64,000 nucleotides of DNA from Pseudomonas frederiksbergensis (GTDB lineage Bacteria; Pseudomonadota; Gammaproteobacteria; Pseudomonadales; Pseudomonadaceae). Position 1 is the first letter of the stretch. Each line of letters starts with the position of its first letter. Shown piece after piece: positions 25,199-34,841 of the stretch. The stretch lies in the NCBI RefSeq assembly GCF_003732275.1, contig NZ_MOBM01000038.1, positions 772,679 to 836,678 of the forward strand, read 5' to 3'. Below the pieces are notes generated by a model that did no database searches, was not told the origin of the DNA, and saw only the letters and a list, made by a program, of their open reading frames with translations. Both the position numbers and the translations under genes were made by a program.

Positions 25199-25228
25199 GG
25201 TATATTGGAAATGAATAACCAATATGCC
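25199..25228. promoter_or_regulatory. Palindromic operator between the quinone reductase and lysR
   Basis: GGTATATTGG and CCAATATGCC are inverted repeats (9 of 10 bases) separated by ten bases, in the 85-bp divergent gap. It is a likely binding site for the adjacent LysR protein. Confidence 0.6.
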
Positions 25229-25238
25229 AGGTATTACC

Positions 25239-26132
25239 ATGAATAATCTGCGACGCCTGGACATCAACTTGCTGCTGACCCTTGATGTCTTGCTCTCGGA
25301 ACACAACGTGACCCGTGCGGCGCAACGCCTGAATTTGTCTCAACCTTCGGTGAGTGTTCATCTTGCCAAATTGAGGGACATTTTCGGTGATCCGCTGTTA
25401 TTACCAGGACCGCGGGGCATGCGGCCCACGGCCAGGGCCGATGAGTTGCGCGAGCCGTTGCGCCTGGCACTTGAAGCCCTGGAGCGCGCCGTGTCGCCCG
25501 CCAGTCCTTTCAACCCGGCCGAGGCACGCCAGACGTGGAATGTCATGGCGTCCGACTACGGTGAGACGACTATCGTTTTGCCTGCGTTAGCCGGGCTGCG
25601 TTCGGCAGCGCCGGGCACGCGTTTGGCGGTGTTTGACCTGGTTCCGTCACAGATCGCCAAGCAAGCGGAGCAGGGGGTAATCGATCTGGCTTTTCACACC
25701 AGCGAGGACGCTCCCCTCGGCTTGCGACGTCGCGCGTTGTTTACCGAGCAGTATGTTTTGGTGGGCCGTGCCGGCCATCCGCAGTTGAAAAAACGGCCGA
25801 CACTTGCGCAATTCTGCGAGCTCGACCACGTGATCGTGTCGCGGGATGGCGGAAGTTTTCAGGGTGTCACCGACCAGGCGCTTTCGGCGGTGGGCATGAC
25901 ACGCCGGGTGGTGCTTTCAGTCCCGCATTTCCTGTTTGTGCGGTCGGTAGTGGAGAGCACTGACATGGTGGCGATGCTGCCATCGCGGCTGGTTCGCGAT
26001 GCGGATGCGTTGGGAGTGGTCGAGCCACCGCTTGATGTCCCGGGTTACGAGATGTCGATGCTCTGGCCCGAGCGTGTTCATCGCGACCCTGCGCATCAAT
26101 GGTTGCGGGAGTTCATTGTGGGCGCGTTGTGA
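25239..26132 (+). CDS. LysR-family transcriptional regulator
   Basis: A 297-residue protein with the LysR winged helix at the start (LLTLDVLLSEHNVTRAAQRL, then SQPSVSVHLAKLRDIFGDPLLL) and a periplasmic-binding-like effector domain (about 90-297). It belongs to the NodD/PA2476-like branch with the DINLL opening. ATG 25239 (MNNLRRLDINLL) was chosen over ATG 25224 because the latter overlaps the palindrome. It probably controls the divergent quinone reductase. Confidence 0.9.
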   Translation: MNNLRRLDINLLLTLDVLLSEHNVTRAAQRLNLSQPSVSVHLAKLRDIFGDPLLLPGPRGMRPTARADELREPLRLALEALERAVSPASPFNPAEARQTWNVMASDYGETTIVLPALAGLRSAAPGTRLAVFDLVPSQIAKQAEQGVIDLAFHTSEDAPLGLRRRALFTEQYVLVGRAGHPQLKKRPTLAQFCELDHVIVSRDGGSFQGVTDQALSAVGMTRRVVLSVPHFLFVRSVVESTDMVAMLPSRLVRDADALGVVEPPLDVPGYEMSMLWPERVHRDPAHQWLREFIVGAL

Positions 26133-26155
26133 TTTATTTCAGTTAACGCATCCCA

Positions 26156-26244
26156 TGTGGGAGCGAGCCTGCTCGCGATTGCGGTGTGTCAGGCAACATC
26201 AATGCTGGGTTGCCGCCGCCTTCGCGAGCAGGCTCGCTCCCACA
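26156..26244. repeat. Inverted REP pair (REPIN)
   Basis: TGTGGGAGCGAGCCTGCTCG and its reverse complement, the same class as at 101, lying between the LysR and DeoR genes. Confidence 0.93.
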
Positions 26245-26343
26245 AGTTCTGCGCCTGACATGAGCCTGCATTCTTCTGCTGCCAGTTGTGTTCATCCCGC
26301 CGTTTGGCTAATCTCGCACAAACACGCAAAAACAGGCATAACC

Positions 26344-27132
26344 ATGCAGGCTGAGCATTCCAGCGCCGAACTCCCGCAGTTGCGCCGTCAAAAAATCCTG
26401 CTGATCCTGGAGCGCGACGGTAAGGTCATGGCCTCCGAACTGAGCCAGCATTTCGCAGTGTCCGAAGACACCATTCGCCGGGATCTGTCGGAGCTGGCCA
26501 GCGCCGGGCTGGTGCAGCGAGTGCATGGCGGGGCGCTGCCGCGGCCCAAGGACACGGGCAAGGATTACTTCACCCGGGTCGGCGAAACCGATGAGGTGAA
26601 AACCCGGCTGGCCCAACTCGCCGCACGCCGGGTCAAAGATGGCCAGATCGTGATTTTCGATTCCGGCAGCACCACACTGCAGATCGCACGCTCGCTGCCC
26701 GTTGATATCTCCATCACAGCCATCACCGCCTCGCCAATGATCGCGATCACCCTCGCCGAATACAAAGGCATCACGGTGATCGTCGCCGGCGGTCAGCTCA
26801 ATCCCGCGACGATGTCTTCCGGCGGCCATGAAGCGCTGCGGCTGATCGAGAGCATCAAGGCCGACCTGGTGTTTACCGGGGTTTGCGCCATTCATCCGGA
26901 AGTCGGCCTCAGCTCACTGCATTTCGATGAGGTGCCGGTGAAGCAGGCGATGCTCGCCAGCGCTTCCCATGTGATTGCCGTCACCACCGCGGACAAACTG
27001 GGGGCGGTGGAACCCTTCGTTGTTGCGCCTTGCAACCGCGTGCATACCCTGATCACCGAACGTCACGTGGCCTCGGGCAATATCGAGGATTATCAGAAAC
27101 TGGGGATCGAGGTGGTGCAGGTGGACGCTTGA
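26344..27132 (+). CDS. DeoR-family transcriptional regulator
   Basis: A 262-residue protein with the DeoR winged helix (RRQKILLILERDGKVMASEL, then VSEDTIRRDLSELASAGLVQRVHGGAL, the family signature) and a C-terminal sugar-phosphate-isomerase-like sensor domain (IVIFDSGSTTLQIA). These usually repress sugar or nucleoside genes and sense phosphosugars. No obvious target operon adjoins it, so it may act at a distance. ATG 26344 starts about 15 residues before the helix-turn-helix. Confidence 0.92.
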   Translation: MQAEHSSAELPQLRRQKILLILERDGKVMASELSQHFAVSEDTIRRDLSELASAGLVQRVHGGALPRPKDTGKDYFTRVGETDEVKTRLAQLAARRVKDGQIVIFDSGSTTLQIARSLPVDISITAITASPMIAITLAEYKGITVIVAGGQLNPATMSSGGHEALRLIESIKADLVFTGVCAIHPEVGLSSLHFDEVPVKQAMLASASHVIAVTTADKLGAVEPFVVAPCNRVHTLITERHVASGNIEDYQKLGIEVVQVDA

Positions 27133-27193
27133 GCGTCATCGCGGTCAGCGCTGCATGGGTTACGCTGATAGCTACGACGGGAGGAATGCAGTC

Positions 27194-27430
27194 ATGACTG
27201 AGCGCCATATGATCCACTCGGAAACGCTATCGAACGGATGCACGATCAAGGTTAAGGCCGAGATATTGAGAGACGGTTCGCTGGGGATGTTCATCGGTGT
27301 TTACTGGCCGGACGGCTCGGCCATCGTTGAGGACAACCATCCGTCGCCGCATCTGCTGGACATGGAGGCCGCACTGGACTGGGCCATCGAAAAAGCCAAA
27401 ACCATCGGTAACAGTCAAAGAACGCTGTAA
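27194..27430 (+). CDS. Small hypothetical protein
   Basis: A 78-residue protein beginning MTERHMIHSETLSNG, with a beta-rich centre (FIGVYWPDGSAIVED) and a C-terminal helix (LDMEAALDWAIEKAKTI). It is preceded by GGGAGG nine bases before ATG 27194. No signal peptide or known domain is recognised. It lies 61 bp after the DeoR gene on the same strand, but a shared transcript is uncertain. Confidence 0.65.
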   Translation: MTERHMIHSETLSNGCTIKVKAEILRDGSLGMFIGVYWPDGSAIVEDNHPSPHLLDMEAALDWAIEKAKTIGNSQRTL

Positions 27431-27554
27431 GACCCGGCGATAACTGAATCATTGATCGGCTGGAAGGTCGTAGCTATGGGTTTGAACGCACTGCGATTGA
27501 ATTCGCGGGCAGCGTCACCTCATCCCCGTAGCTCTGACCTTTTAGGACGTTTAA

Positions 27555-27791
27555 ATGAAGCGCACCGCGATAATGACCCTGGCCATTGCAAGTACCCTCC
27601 TGCTGGGAGGCTGCTTTCCTCACTGGGAAGATGACGACAGGTATGATCGGGATCACCGCCGTGAATACCGTCGCGACCATGACCGAGGGTATGACCAACG
27701 TGATGATCGAGGGTATGACCGGGATTACGACCGTCGTGATGATCGCCGTCGTTACCGCGATCGGGACCATGACGACCGCGACGACGATTGA
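27555..27791 (+). CDS. Small lipoprotein with Arg/Asp-rich low-complexity tail
   Basis: A 78-residue protein with a signal sequence and clear lipobox (TLLLGGC, Cys about 20). About 50 residues of repeated RD, YDR and RRD units follow. Codons of the tail are degenerate near-repeats of GAC/CGT/TAT, suggesting growth by slippage. Related Arg/Asp/Tyr-rich small lipoproteins occur in Pseudomonas with no known function. It is probably anchored in the outer or inner membrane, facing the periplasm. Confidence 0.75.
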   Translation: MKRTAIMTLAIASTLLLGGCFPHWEDDDRYDRDHRREYRRDHDRGYDQRDDRGYDRDYDRRDDRRRYRDRDHDDRDDD

Positions 27792-27862
27792 GACTTGCCG
27801 TCAGCCTTCAGAGCGGAGGGCACCGCCGCTCTGATCTGCCATTGCTCATGCGAGGCCCAACC

Positions 27863-28261
27863 ATGGGAATTCTGACTGGACGTATCGCCAGGCCCCTCAG
27901 CCTATGGCTGATTGCGGCAGGGATTGGCCTGACCGCCATGGTGCTCGATGCACAGGCGCAAACCCCACCTCAAGCCACTCAGGAAATAAACAGCTTGCTG
28001 GACTTTGTCGAGCACAGTGAGTGCCGGTTTGTGCGTAATGGAAGCGAATACCCGGGCGTTCAAGCCCGGGCGCATCTGCAGAAGAAGCTGACGTACCTCG
28101 AAGACAGAAACAAGATAAACAGCGCCGAAGACTTCATCGAGCTGGCGGCCAGCCAAAGCAGTATGAGTGGCCGCGCCTATGAAGTGCGCTGTCCGGCAGG
28201 CGTACAACCCGCCAACCTCTGGCTGAAGACTGAGCTACAGAGGCAACGGCAAGGTCAATGA
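27863..28261 (+). CDS. DUF5329-like periplasmic protein
   Basis: A 132-residue exported protein: signal peptide LWLIAAGIGLTAMVLDAQAQ, then a compact domain (INSLLDFVEHSECRFVRNGS, ARAHLQKKLTYLEDRNKI, SAEDFIELAASQSSMSGRAY) matching my memory of DUF5329. Two cysteines may form a disulfide. ATG 27863 has GAGG eight bases upstream, and ATG 27848 is an alternative. Function unknown. Confidence 0.75.
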   Translation: MGILTGRIARPLSLWLIAAGIGLTAMVLDAQAQTPPQATQEINSLLDFVEHSECRFVRNGSEYPGVQARAHLQKKLTYLEDRNKINSAEDFIELAASQSSMSGRAYEVRCPAGVQPANLWLKTELQRQRQGQ

Positions 28262-28276
28262 TTGCGTCTTGATGGG

Positions 28277-29635
28277 CTAGCGCAGCAGATGCACCGCCAG
28301 CCCGATCAACGCGCAGGCCATCAACACCTCGATTACCCCCCGTTTGAAACGGAACAAGGCAATGGCCGCTGCAATGGCGATCAGCGCCGAAGGCCAGTCG
28401 AGTTGACCGCCGAAGCCGTTGGGCCAGAGCACGTGATAGCCGAAGAAACACGCCAGATTAAGAATCACGCCGACCACCGCCGCCGTAATCGCGGTCAGCG
28501 GTGCGGTGAGCCTGAGTTCGTTGTGCGTCGATTCCACCAACGGGCCGCCGGCGAGAATGAACAGGAACGAAGGCAGGAAGGTGAACCAGGTCACCAGCGT
28601 GGCGGCGAGGGCGCCTGCCAGGAACATGTGTTCGGGGCCGAACACTTGCTGAACATAGGCGCCGACAAAGCCGACGAAAGCAACCACCATGATCAGCGGC
28701 CCGGGGGTGGTTTCGCCGAGCGCCAGGCCATCGATCATCTGCGTGGGTGTCAGCCAGCCATAGTGACCGACAGCGCCCTGATACACATAGGGCAGCACGG
28801 CATACGCGCCGCCGAACGTCAGCAACGCCGCTTTGGTAAAGAACCAGGCCATCTGGGTGAGGGTGCCTTCCCAGCCAAACAGCGCGGTGAGAATGCCCAT
28901 CGGCAATACCCACAAAACAGCACCTACCAGCAACAGGCGCAGCAATTTGAAACTGCTGAAACGGGCATGTTCGGGAGGCGGGGTATCGTCGTCGATAAAA
29001 GCCGGGCCGAAGGTTTTTTTCGTCGCGCTGTGGCCCCCGGCGCGGAATTTTTCAGGTGCCAGTCGTCCGCCGACATAACCGATGATCGCGGCGCCCAGCA
29101 CAATCAACGGGAAGGGCACATTGAACACGAAGATCGCCGTGAATGACGCCGCGGCGATCCCCCATAGCCAGTTGTTCTTCAGGGCCCGCGAGCCGATTCG
29201 GTGGGCCGCCTGCACCACAATGGCGGTCACGGCCGGTTTGATCCCATAAAAAAGCCCGGCCACCACCGGCACTTCGCCAAAGGCGATGTACACCCAGGAC
29301 AATGCGATCAGGATGAACAGCGACGGCAGCACAAACAGCGCGCCGGCAATCAGGCCGCCCCACGTCCGGTGCATCAGCCAGCCGATGTAGGTCGCCAGCT
29401 GCTGAGCCTCAGGCCCGGGCAGCAACATGCAGTAGTTGAGGGCATGCAGAAAGCGCCGTTCCGAGATCCAGCGTCGGCGTTCCACCAACTCCTGGTGCAT
29501 GATCGAGATCTGTCCGGCCGGCCCGCCGAAACTGATGAAGCCGAGCTTCAGCCAGAACAGAAACGCTTCCCGCAGGCTGATGGCCTCAGGCTTCGACAGG
29601 TCCTGTTCGACGGTCGAAGAGGGGGCTTTATTCAA
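28277..29635 (-). CDS. chrA: Chromate efflux transporter, ChrA family
   Basis: A 452-residue membrane protein of the long CHR type, with two homologous halves and about ten membrane segments. The signature FISFGGPAGQISIMH is near the N-terminus and LLTFGGAYAVLPYVYQGAV begins the second half. GLALGETTPGPLIMV is also characteristic. ChrA expels chromate through the inner membrane. The start is TTG 29635 with AGGA eight bases upstream; no in-frame ATG precedes the first conserved helix. It is monocistronic, with no ChrB regulator nearby. Confidence 0.92.
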   Translation of the reverse strand: MNKAPSSTVEQDLSKPEAISLREAFLFWLKLGFISFGGPAGQISIMHQELVERRRWISERRFLHALNYCMLLPGPEAQQLATYIGWLMHRTWGGLIAGALFVLPSLFILIALSWVYIAFGEVPVVAGLFYGIKPAVTAIVVQAAHRIGSRALKNNWLWGIAAASFTAIFVFNVPFPLIVLGAAIIGYVGGRLAPEKFRAGGHSATKKTFGPAFIDDDTPPPEHARFSSFKLLRLLLVGAVLWVLPMGILTALFGWEGTLTQMAWFFTKAALLTFGGAYAVLPYVYQGAVGHYGWLTPTQMIDGLALGETTPGPLIMVVAFVGFVGAYVQQVFGPEHMFLAGALAATLVTWFTFLPSFLFILAGGPLVESTHNELRLTAPLTAITAAVVGVILNLACFFGYHVLWPNGFGGQLDWPSALIAIAAAIALFRFKRGVIEVLMACALIGLAVHLLR

Positions 29636-29670
29636 ATGACGATTCCTTTTTCAACTGTCGATTCAAGCCT

Positions 29671-30522
29671 TCACGGCGTACCAAACATCGCCGTCCAGTA
29701 AATCCCCGCGTCACTCTTCGGGTCCACCGCATAGGCCGCACCCAGCTCGCGAAATTGCGGGTTCATCAGGTTGGCGCAATGGCCCGGGCTGGCCAGCCAG
29801 CCATCGACCACTTTGCGCACGGTGTCTTGCCCGGCGGCGATGTTCTCGCCGACCTGTTGACCGGCGTAACCCGCCAATTCAGCGCGATCACCCGGCGTGC
29901 GGCCGTCGCGGTCCTTGTGATCGAAATAGTTATTGTTGGCCATGGCCCGGCTGTGGGTCTCGGCCGCGGAACCCAGCGTGGCGTTCCAGGCCAGCGGCGT
30001 CGTGGCGGTAAAGGCTTGGGTGCCGCACTGGCGCGTCTGAGCGCGAGCGCTGTTCATCGCTTCAAGCAGTTTCTGTCCCTCCGCCTGCCAGTCGCCCAGA
30101 CGCCCGGTCAACAGCGGACGCGCGAGCACGATGCGCCACTCACGGCCATCGCGGCTGACGCCGACGTCGACGAATTGCGGGTCCAGCACCACCTGGCAGA
30201 AGCTCTCCTGAATCGCCTTCATGGCGGACGGCGCATCACGCGGGCCAGACAGGCTGATCGCCTGCACATTGACCATCGGATAAGCCGCGCGGGCCAGTGC
30301 CTGCTGCAAGTCGCCGATGCTGTTGGCGGACAGGACCAGGCGCGGATCGCTCGCCAGCGGCGGCAACTCCGAAGACGCCTGGCCGCCGCAGCGCTGCACC
30401 TGGCTACGGTAAACGTTGATCGACTCGACCAGCTGCGTTTCATCGGCCGCCGAGGCGGCGACGCTGAACACCAGCCCGAATGACAACACGGCAAGATGCA
30501 AAACGGATGACAGGCTGCGCAT
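29671..30522 (-). CDS. CAP/SCP-domain secreted protein
   Basis: A 283-residue exported protein: signal peptide (MRSLSSVLHLAVLSFGLVFS, cleavage after ASA). The C-terminal CAP (PR-1/SCP) domain has HSRAMANNNYFDHKDRDGRT, GENIAAGQ and SPGHCANLMNPQFRELGAAY. The N-terminal 130 residues form a separate, possibly degenerate, second module. ATG 30522 has AAGGGAGA six bases upstream. The bacterial CAP role (envelope, lipid or protein binding) is undefined. Confidence 0.85.
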   Translation of the reverse strand: MRSLSSVLHLAVLSFGLVFSVAASAADETQLVESINVYRSQVQRCGGQASSELPPLASDPRLVLSANSIGDLQQALARAAYPMVNVQAISLSGPRDAPSAMKAIQESFCQVVLDPQFVDVGVSRDGREWRIVLARPLLTGRLGDWQAEGQKLLEAMNSARAQTRQCGTQAFTATTPLAWNATLGSAAETHSRAMANNNYFDHKDRDGRTPGDRAELAGYAGQQVGENIAAGQDTVRKVVDGWLASPGHCANLMNPQFRELGAAYAVDPKSDAGIYWTAMFGTP

Positions 30523-30711
30523 GAAAATCTCCCTTGAACGGACTGCGTCCATGATGCGCGATTTCACCCCTTTGGATGCAATGCCTTTTCGCCTCGACAT
30601 GCAGATTTTTGTCAGGCTGCTGGAATGCCTTGCGACGACTACAATCACAGCAGGTCAACGCTACAACATCGCCGTTTCATTGCTCAAGCCAGGTTCATCG
30701 GAAGGATCGAC

Positions 30712-31332
30712 ATGCGATTAAAATGGGTAGTCACCTGCTTCGCAATCATCCTTCTGTGTGGCCAGGTGTTGGCGACTGAGCAGGAGCAAAAACAGGAAGT
30801 GGCCGAAGACAAGGCGCAGGTCCTGGAACAGAAAGCCGCCGAGAAGGACAGTGAACTTCCGGTGCCCAAGTCCGCCGTCATCACCCCCTCCGAAGCGCAG
30901 GCGGTCGATCCGGCAGGCGCAGCCCCTCTGGACGATGCCATCACCTGCCTTGCACGCAGCATCTATTGGGAATCCAAAGGTGTGGCCGGTGCGGACATGG
31001 AAGCCGTTGCCAGCGTGGTCATGAACCGGCTGGGCCATGAGGGTTTTCCCGATACGGTGTGTGCGGTGGTCAAGCAAGGTTCTGAAACGCATGCCTGCCA
31101 GTTTTCGTGGTGGTGCGACGGACGTGCGGATCAGGTAAAGGAAGACGACGAATATGTCCTCGCCAAGGAAATCGCGCGCAAGGCACTCAACAAGCAACTC
31201 ACGGACCGCACCCATGGTGCTTTGTATTTCCACGACAGAACGGTGAAACCCGCCTGGGCGAAGAAATACACCAGGACGGCCGAGACCCGGAGGTTCCTGT
31301 TCTATAAACCTCATGGCGGGACGGCGAAGTAG
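30712..31332 (+). CDS. Cell wall hydrolase, SleB family
   Basis: A 206-residue exported protein. Signal peptide LKWVVTCFAIILLCGQVLA, then a Glu/Lys-rich linker, then a SleB-type hydrolase domain: CLARSIYWESKGVAGADMEAVASVVMNR with the presumed catalytic Glu, and CQFSWWCDG. The family cleaves the glycan strand of peptidoglycan (spore cortex in Bacillus); in Pseudomonas it probably acts in wall remodelling. ATG 30712 has GAAGGA upstream. Confidence 0.87.
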   Translation: MRLKWVVTCFAIILLCGQVLATEQEQKQEVAEDKAQVLEQKAAEKDSELPVPKSAVITPSEAQAVDPAGAAPLDDAITCLARSIYWESKGVAGADMEAVASVVMNRLGHEGFPDTVCAVVKQGSETHACQFSWWCDGRADQVKEDDEYVLAKEIARKALNKQLTDRTHGALYFHDRTVKPAWAKKYTRTAETRRFLFYKPHGGTAK

Positions 31333-31548
31333 GTGGGAGTCGCTGGCGGAGCGTGCTGTCCGTAGAATTTTACGGATTCTTTACGGTGGGTATTCTTCCT
31401 CGCAACGATACTTGCCGCGTTTTTTTGGTCATCGATATGCCTGTAATTTTTCGTCCTTATCAAGCCGTTGGGTCTCATGGCGGCCGAGTCGAAACGTCTA
31501 CCCAGTGACCCCGCAAACCCTCTTTTCCTCAATTTCGAGAAGCGACCC

Positions 31549-33450
31549 ATGAGCGAAACAGCGATCCCTGCCCATGAAGAAACCCATTCCAAAACCTCGG
31601 GAGTGGGTTTGCTCGTCGCCGCGGTGGGCGTGGTTTATGGGGATATTGGCACCAGCCCTCTTTACACCCTCAAAGAAGTGTTCGCCGGTCACTACGGAGT
31701 CCAGGCCAATCACGACGGTGTACTGGGTATTCTGTCGTTGATCTTCTGGTCATTGATCTGGGTCGTCTCGATCAAGTACGTGCTGTTTATCCTTCGCGCC
31801 AGCAACCAGGGCGAGGGGGGCATCATGGCCTTGACGGCACTGGCACGCAGGGCTGCGGCGCCATATCCCAAGATGAGCAGGGTCCTGGTGCTGCTTGGCC
31901 TGTTTGGCGCGGCACTTTTTTACGGCGACAGCATGATCACCCCGGCCATCTCGGTGCTCTCTGCGGTTGAAGGGCTACAGCTTGCGTTCGATGGCATTGA
32001 GCATTGGGTGGTTCCGTTGTCCGTGGTCGTCCTGGTAGCACTGTTCCTGATACAGAAACATGGCACGGCTCGTATCGGCATCCTGTTCGGCCCGGTCATG
32101 GTGCTGTGGTTTGTGGTGTTGGGTACACTCGGCATTTACGGAATCTTGCAACGGCCGGAAGTTCTGCAAGCGCTGAATCCCGCGTGGGCGGTGCAATTTT
32201 TCGTGGTTCATCCGGGCATTGGCGTCGCCATCCTGGGTGCCGTCGTTTTGGCATTGACCGGTGCTGAAGCACTGTATGCCGATATGGGCCATTTTGGTCG
32301 CAAACCCATTGCTCGTGCCTGGTTCATCCTGGTGCTCCCCGGCCTGGTACTCAACTACTTTGGCCAAGGCGCGCTGATCCTCGGGAACCCTGAAGCGGTA
32401 CGTAATCCGTTCTATCTATTGGCACCTGACTGGGCGTTGCTGCCGATGGTCGCGCTCTCGACACTGGCCACCATCATCGCCTCCCAAGCGGTGATTTCCG
32501 GCGCATTCTCACTGACTCGCCAGGCTATTCAGCTGGGTTACGTGCCTCGTATGTTTATCCAGCACACCTCCAGTCAGGAGCAGGGGCAGATTTACATCGG
32601 CATGGTGAACTGGGCGCTGATGGTCGGCGTCGTGTTGCTGGTCATCGGTTTTGAATCGTCCAGTGCACTGGCGGCGGCATATGGCGTGGCGGTGACGGGG
32701 ACCATGCTGATTACAACCATTCTGTCCTCGGCCGTCGTATTGCTGCTATGGAAAACACCCCGTTGGCTGGCTATTCCGATGCTGTTGGGGTTTCTCATGG
32801 TGGACAGCCTGTACTTCGCCGCCAACGCTTCGAAGATCTTCCAGGGCGGTGCGTTCCCGGTGATTGCCGGTATTGCCCTGTTCATATTGATGACCACCTG
32901 GAAACGCGGCCGAAAGATCATTGTCGAGCGACTGGACGAAACCTCGCTGCCGCTGCCGTTGTTCATCAGCAGCATCGGCTCGCAACCACCCCATAGGGTG
33001 CAGGGTACCGCGGTATTTCTGACGGCCAGGGCTGATGCGGTCCCTCATGCCCTCTTGCACAACCTGTTGCATAACCAGGTGCTGCACGAGCAGGTGGTGT
33101 TGCTTACCGTGGTGTCTGAAGACAGCCCGCGTGTGGCTGCGGATCGGCGATTCGAGGTCGAAGCTTTTGGTGAAGGATTCTTTCGAGTGAGTCTGCACTT
33201 TGGTTTTATCGAGGAGCCTGACGTACCTCTGGCGTTGAGCCTTTGCCATTTGAAAGAGTTGGATTTCAGTCCAATGCGTACCACTTACTTCCTCAGCCGA
33301 GAGACGGTCATTCCGACCAAGCGTATCGGCATGGCCCGTTGGCGCGAAAACCTGTTCGCGTTCTTGCTGAAGAACGCCAACAGCAACCTCAAATACTTCA
33401 AGTTGCCGCTCAATCGTGTGATCGAGCTGGGCACGCAGGTTGAGATGTAG
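31549..33450 (+). CDS. kup: Low-affinity potassium transport protein Kup
   Basis: A 633-residue KUP/HAK/KT transporter of normal length. It opens with [20 protein letters not shown], the family signature, followed by about 12 membrane segments ([51 protein letters not shown]). A cytosolic C-terminal domain follows and ends in [12 protein letters not shown]. It imports K+ with protons. ATG 31549 has GAGAAG upstream. No partner genes. Confidence 0.95.
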   Translation: MSETAIPAHEETHSKTSGVGLLVAAVGVVYGDIGTSPLYTLKEVFAGHYGVQANHDGVLGILSLIFWSLIWVVSIKYVLFILRASNQGEGGIMALTALARRAAAPYPKMSRVLVLLGLFGAALFYGDSMITPAISVLSAVEGLQLAFDGIEHWVVPLSVVVLVALFLIQKHGTARIGILFGPVMVLWFVVLGTLGIYGILQRPEVLQALNPAWAVQFFVVHPGIGVAILGAVVLALTGAEALYADMGHFGRKPIARAWFILVLPGLVLNYFGQGALILGNPEAVRNPFYLLAPDWALLPMVALSTLATIIASQAVISGAFSLTRQAIQLGYVPRMFIQHTSSQEQGQIYIGMVNWALMVGVVLLVIGFESSSALAAAYGVAVTGTMLITTILSSAVVLLLWKTPRWLAIPMLLGFLMVDSLYFAANASKIFQGGAFPVIAGIALFILMTTWKRGRKIIVERLDETSLPLPLFISSIGSQPPHRVQGTAVFLTARADAVPHALLHNLLHNQVLHEQVVLLTVVSEDSPRVAADRRFEVEAFGEGFFRVSLHFGFIEEPDVPLALSLCHLKELDFSPMRTTYFLSRETVIPTKRIGMARWRENLFAFLLKNANSNLKYFKLPLNRVIELGTQVEM

Positions 33451-33480
33451 ACGGCAACAGTCAGTTAAACGCACCTAAGC

Positions 33481-33572
33481 CCTGTGGGAGCGAGCCTGCT
33501 CGCGATTGCCGTCAGTCATTCCAGTTGATGTCGACTGATCCACCGCTATCGCGAGCAGGCTCGCTCCCACAG
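33481..33572. repeat. Inverted REP pair (REPIN)
   Basis: CCTGTGGGAGCGAGCCTGCT and its reverse complement, between the converging kup and OYE-family genes. Confidence 0.93.
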
Positions 33573-33683
33573 GTTTTGTGCTTAATGGCCTGAAAGCTTT
33601 TAGCCTTGAAGCGCTTCCATCAGCACTTGCACCAACTGTCCACCTTGCGGCGTAGCCCAGCTTCCGGCGTTTCCTCAGGCGCT

Positions 33684-34745
33684 TTAAGCCGGGCTCATGG
33701 CCGGGTAATCGATATACCCCTGAGCGCCCGGTGCGTAGAACGTGTCTTTGTCCGGCACATTAAGTTCGGCGCCTGTGCGAAAACGCTCGGGCAGGTCGGG
33801 GTTGGCGAGGAATGCGTTGCCAAACACCACCGCGTCGGCCTGGCCCTTAGCGAGCAGGGATTGGGCGGCGTTTTGGTCGAGCCCGCCACCGATCAGGTAG
33901 CTGCCATCAAACAGTGGGCGCAACAAGGCGTGGTAGTCGACGCTGGCGCCGAACAGGGCAACGTGCAGATAGGCGAGATTCAGCCCGCGCAATTGCTCGA
34001 CCAGCCAGGTGTAGGTTTCTTGCGGGTTGGCATCGACGATGTCGTTGAAGTTCATTTCAGGGGAGAGCTTGATGCCGACGCGATCACTGCCAATTTCCGT
34101 CGCTATGGCGTTCAACACTTCCAGTACAAAGCGAACACGGTTTTCAACCGATCCACCGTACTCATCCGTGCGCTGATTGCTGCTCGTCGAGAGAAACTGT
34201 TCCGGCAGATACCCCGAAGCGGCATGCAGCTCGACACCGTCGAAGCCGGCCTCGATGGCCAGGCGTGCGGCCTGACGGTAGCCCTCGATGACCGCGGCAA
34301 TCTCGACCACGCTCAGCGCATGGGGTGTGACGAAGTCCTGAAGGCCTGAGGCTGTCCAGGTCTGGCCGGCGGGTTTGATCGCGGAGGGGGCCTGTGGCAG
34401 GGCGCCGTCAGGCAACAGCGAAGGGTGCGAGATGCGACCGCAGTGCATCAGCTGCATGAAGATTCGTCCGCCACGAGCATGCACGGCCTCAGTGACGTGC
34501 TTCCACGCGGCGACCTGCTCAACGGTTTCGATGCCTGGGGTACGGACATAGCCCTTGCCCATTGCAACGGGGAACACCCCTTCACTGATGATCAGCCCGG
34601 CGCTGGCACGTTGTGCGTAGTAAGTCGCAACCAGTTCGCTTGGCACACCAGCGTCGTCGGAACGCGAACGGGTCATCGGGGCCATGACCATGCGGTTGGA
34701 CAGTGTAAGGCGACCGATCTGGACTTGAGAAAAAAGCGAATGCAT
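33684..34745 (-). CDS. Old Yellow Enzyme-family alkene reductase
   Basis: A 353-residue FMN-dependent ene-reductase resembling NemA/XenB. Features are RMVMAPMTRSRS near the N-terminus, the FMQLMHCGRISH strand, the AGFDGVELHAASGYLPEQFLS active-site segment and ENRVRFVLEVLNAI. It reduces activated alkenes, nitrate esters or nitroaromatics with NAD(P)H. ATG 34745 has GAGGAG. It is divergent from a LysR regulator across a 96-bp gap. Confidence 0.93.
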   Translation of the reverse strand: MHSLFSQVQIGRLTLSNRMVMAPMTRSRSDDAGVPSELVATYYAQRASAGLIISEGVFPVAMGKGYVRTPGIETVEQVAAWKHVTEAVHARGGRIFMQLMHCGRISHPSLLPDGALPQAPSAIKPAGQTWTASGLQDFVTPHALSVVEIAAVIEGYRQAARLAIEAGFDGVELHAASGYLPEQFLSTSSNQRTDEYGGSVENRVRFVLEVLNAIATEIGSDRVGIKLSPEMNFNDIVDANPQETYTWLVEQLRGLNLAYLHVALFGASVDYHALLRPLFDGSYLIGGGLDQNAAQSLLAKGQADAVVFGNAFLANPDLPERFRTGAELNVPDKDTFYAPGAQGYIDYPAMSPA

Positions 34746-34841
34746 TGCGGTACTCCTCGGTAAACGATGTGGCTATCATTGATCAATCCGAATCCGGGAT
34801 AAACCGGGTAAAACTGAATTGACTGATCCACTGATGGAGCA

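Noticed and set aside
28262-29146. Long open frame opposite chrA
   Set aside because: Its product is rich in Gln, Arg and His without domain features, and it lies wholly antisense to the clear ChrA membrane protein; the frame is a GC-bias shadow.
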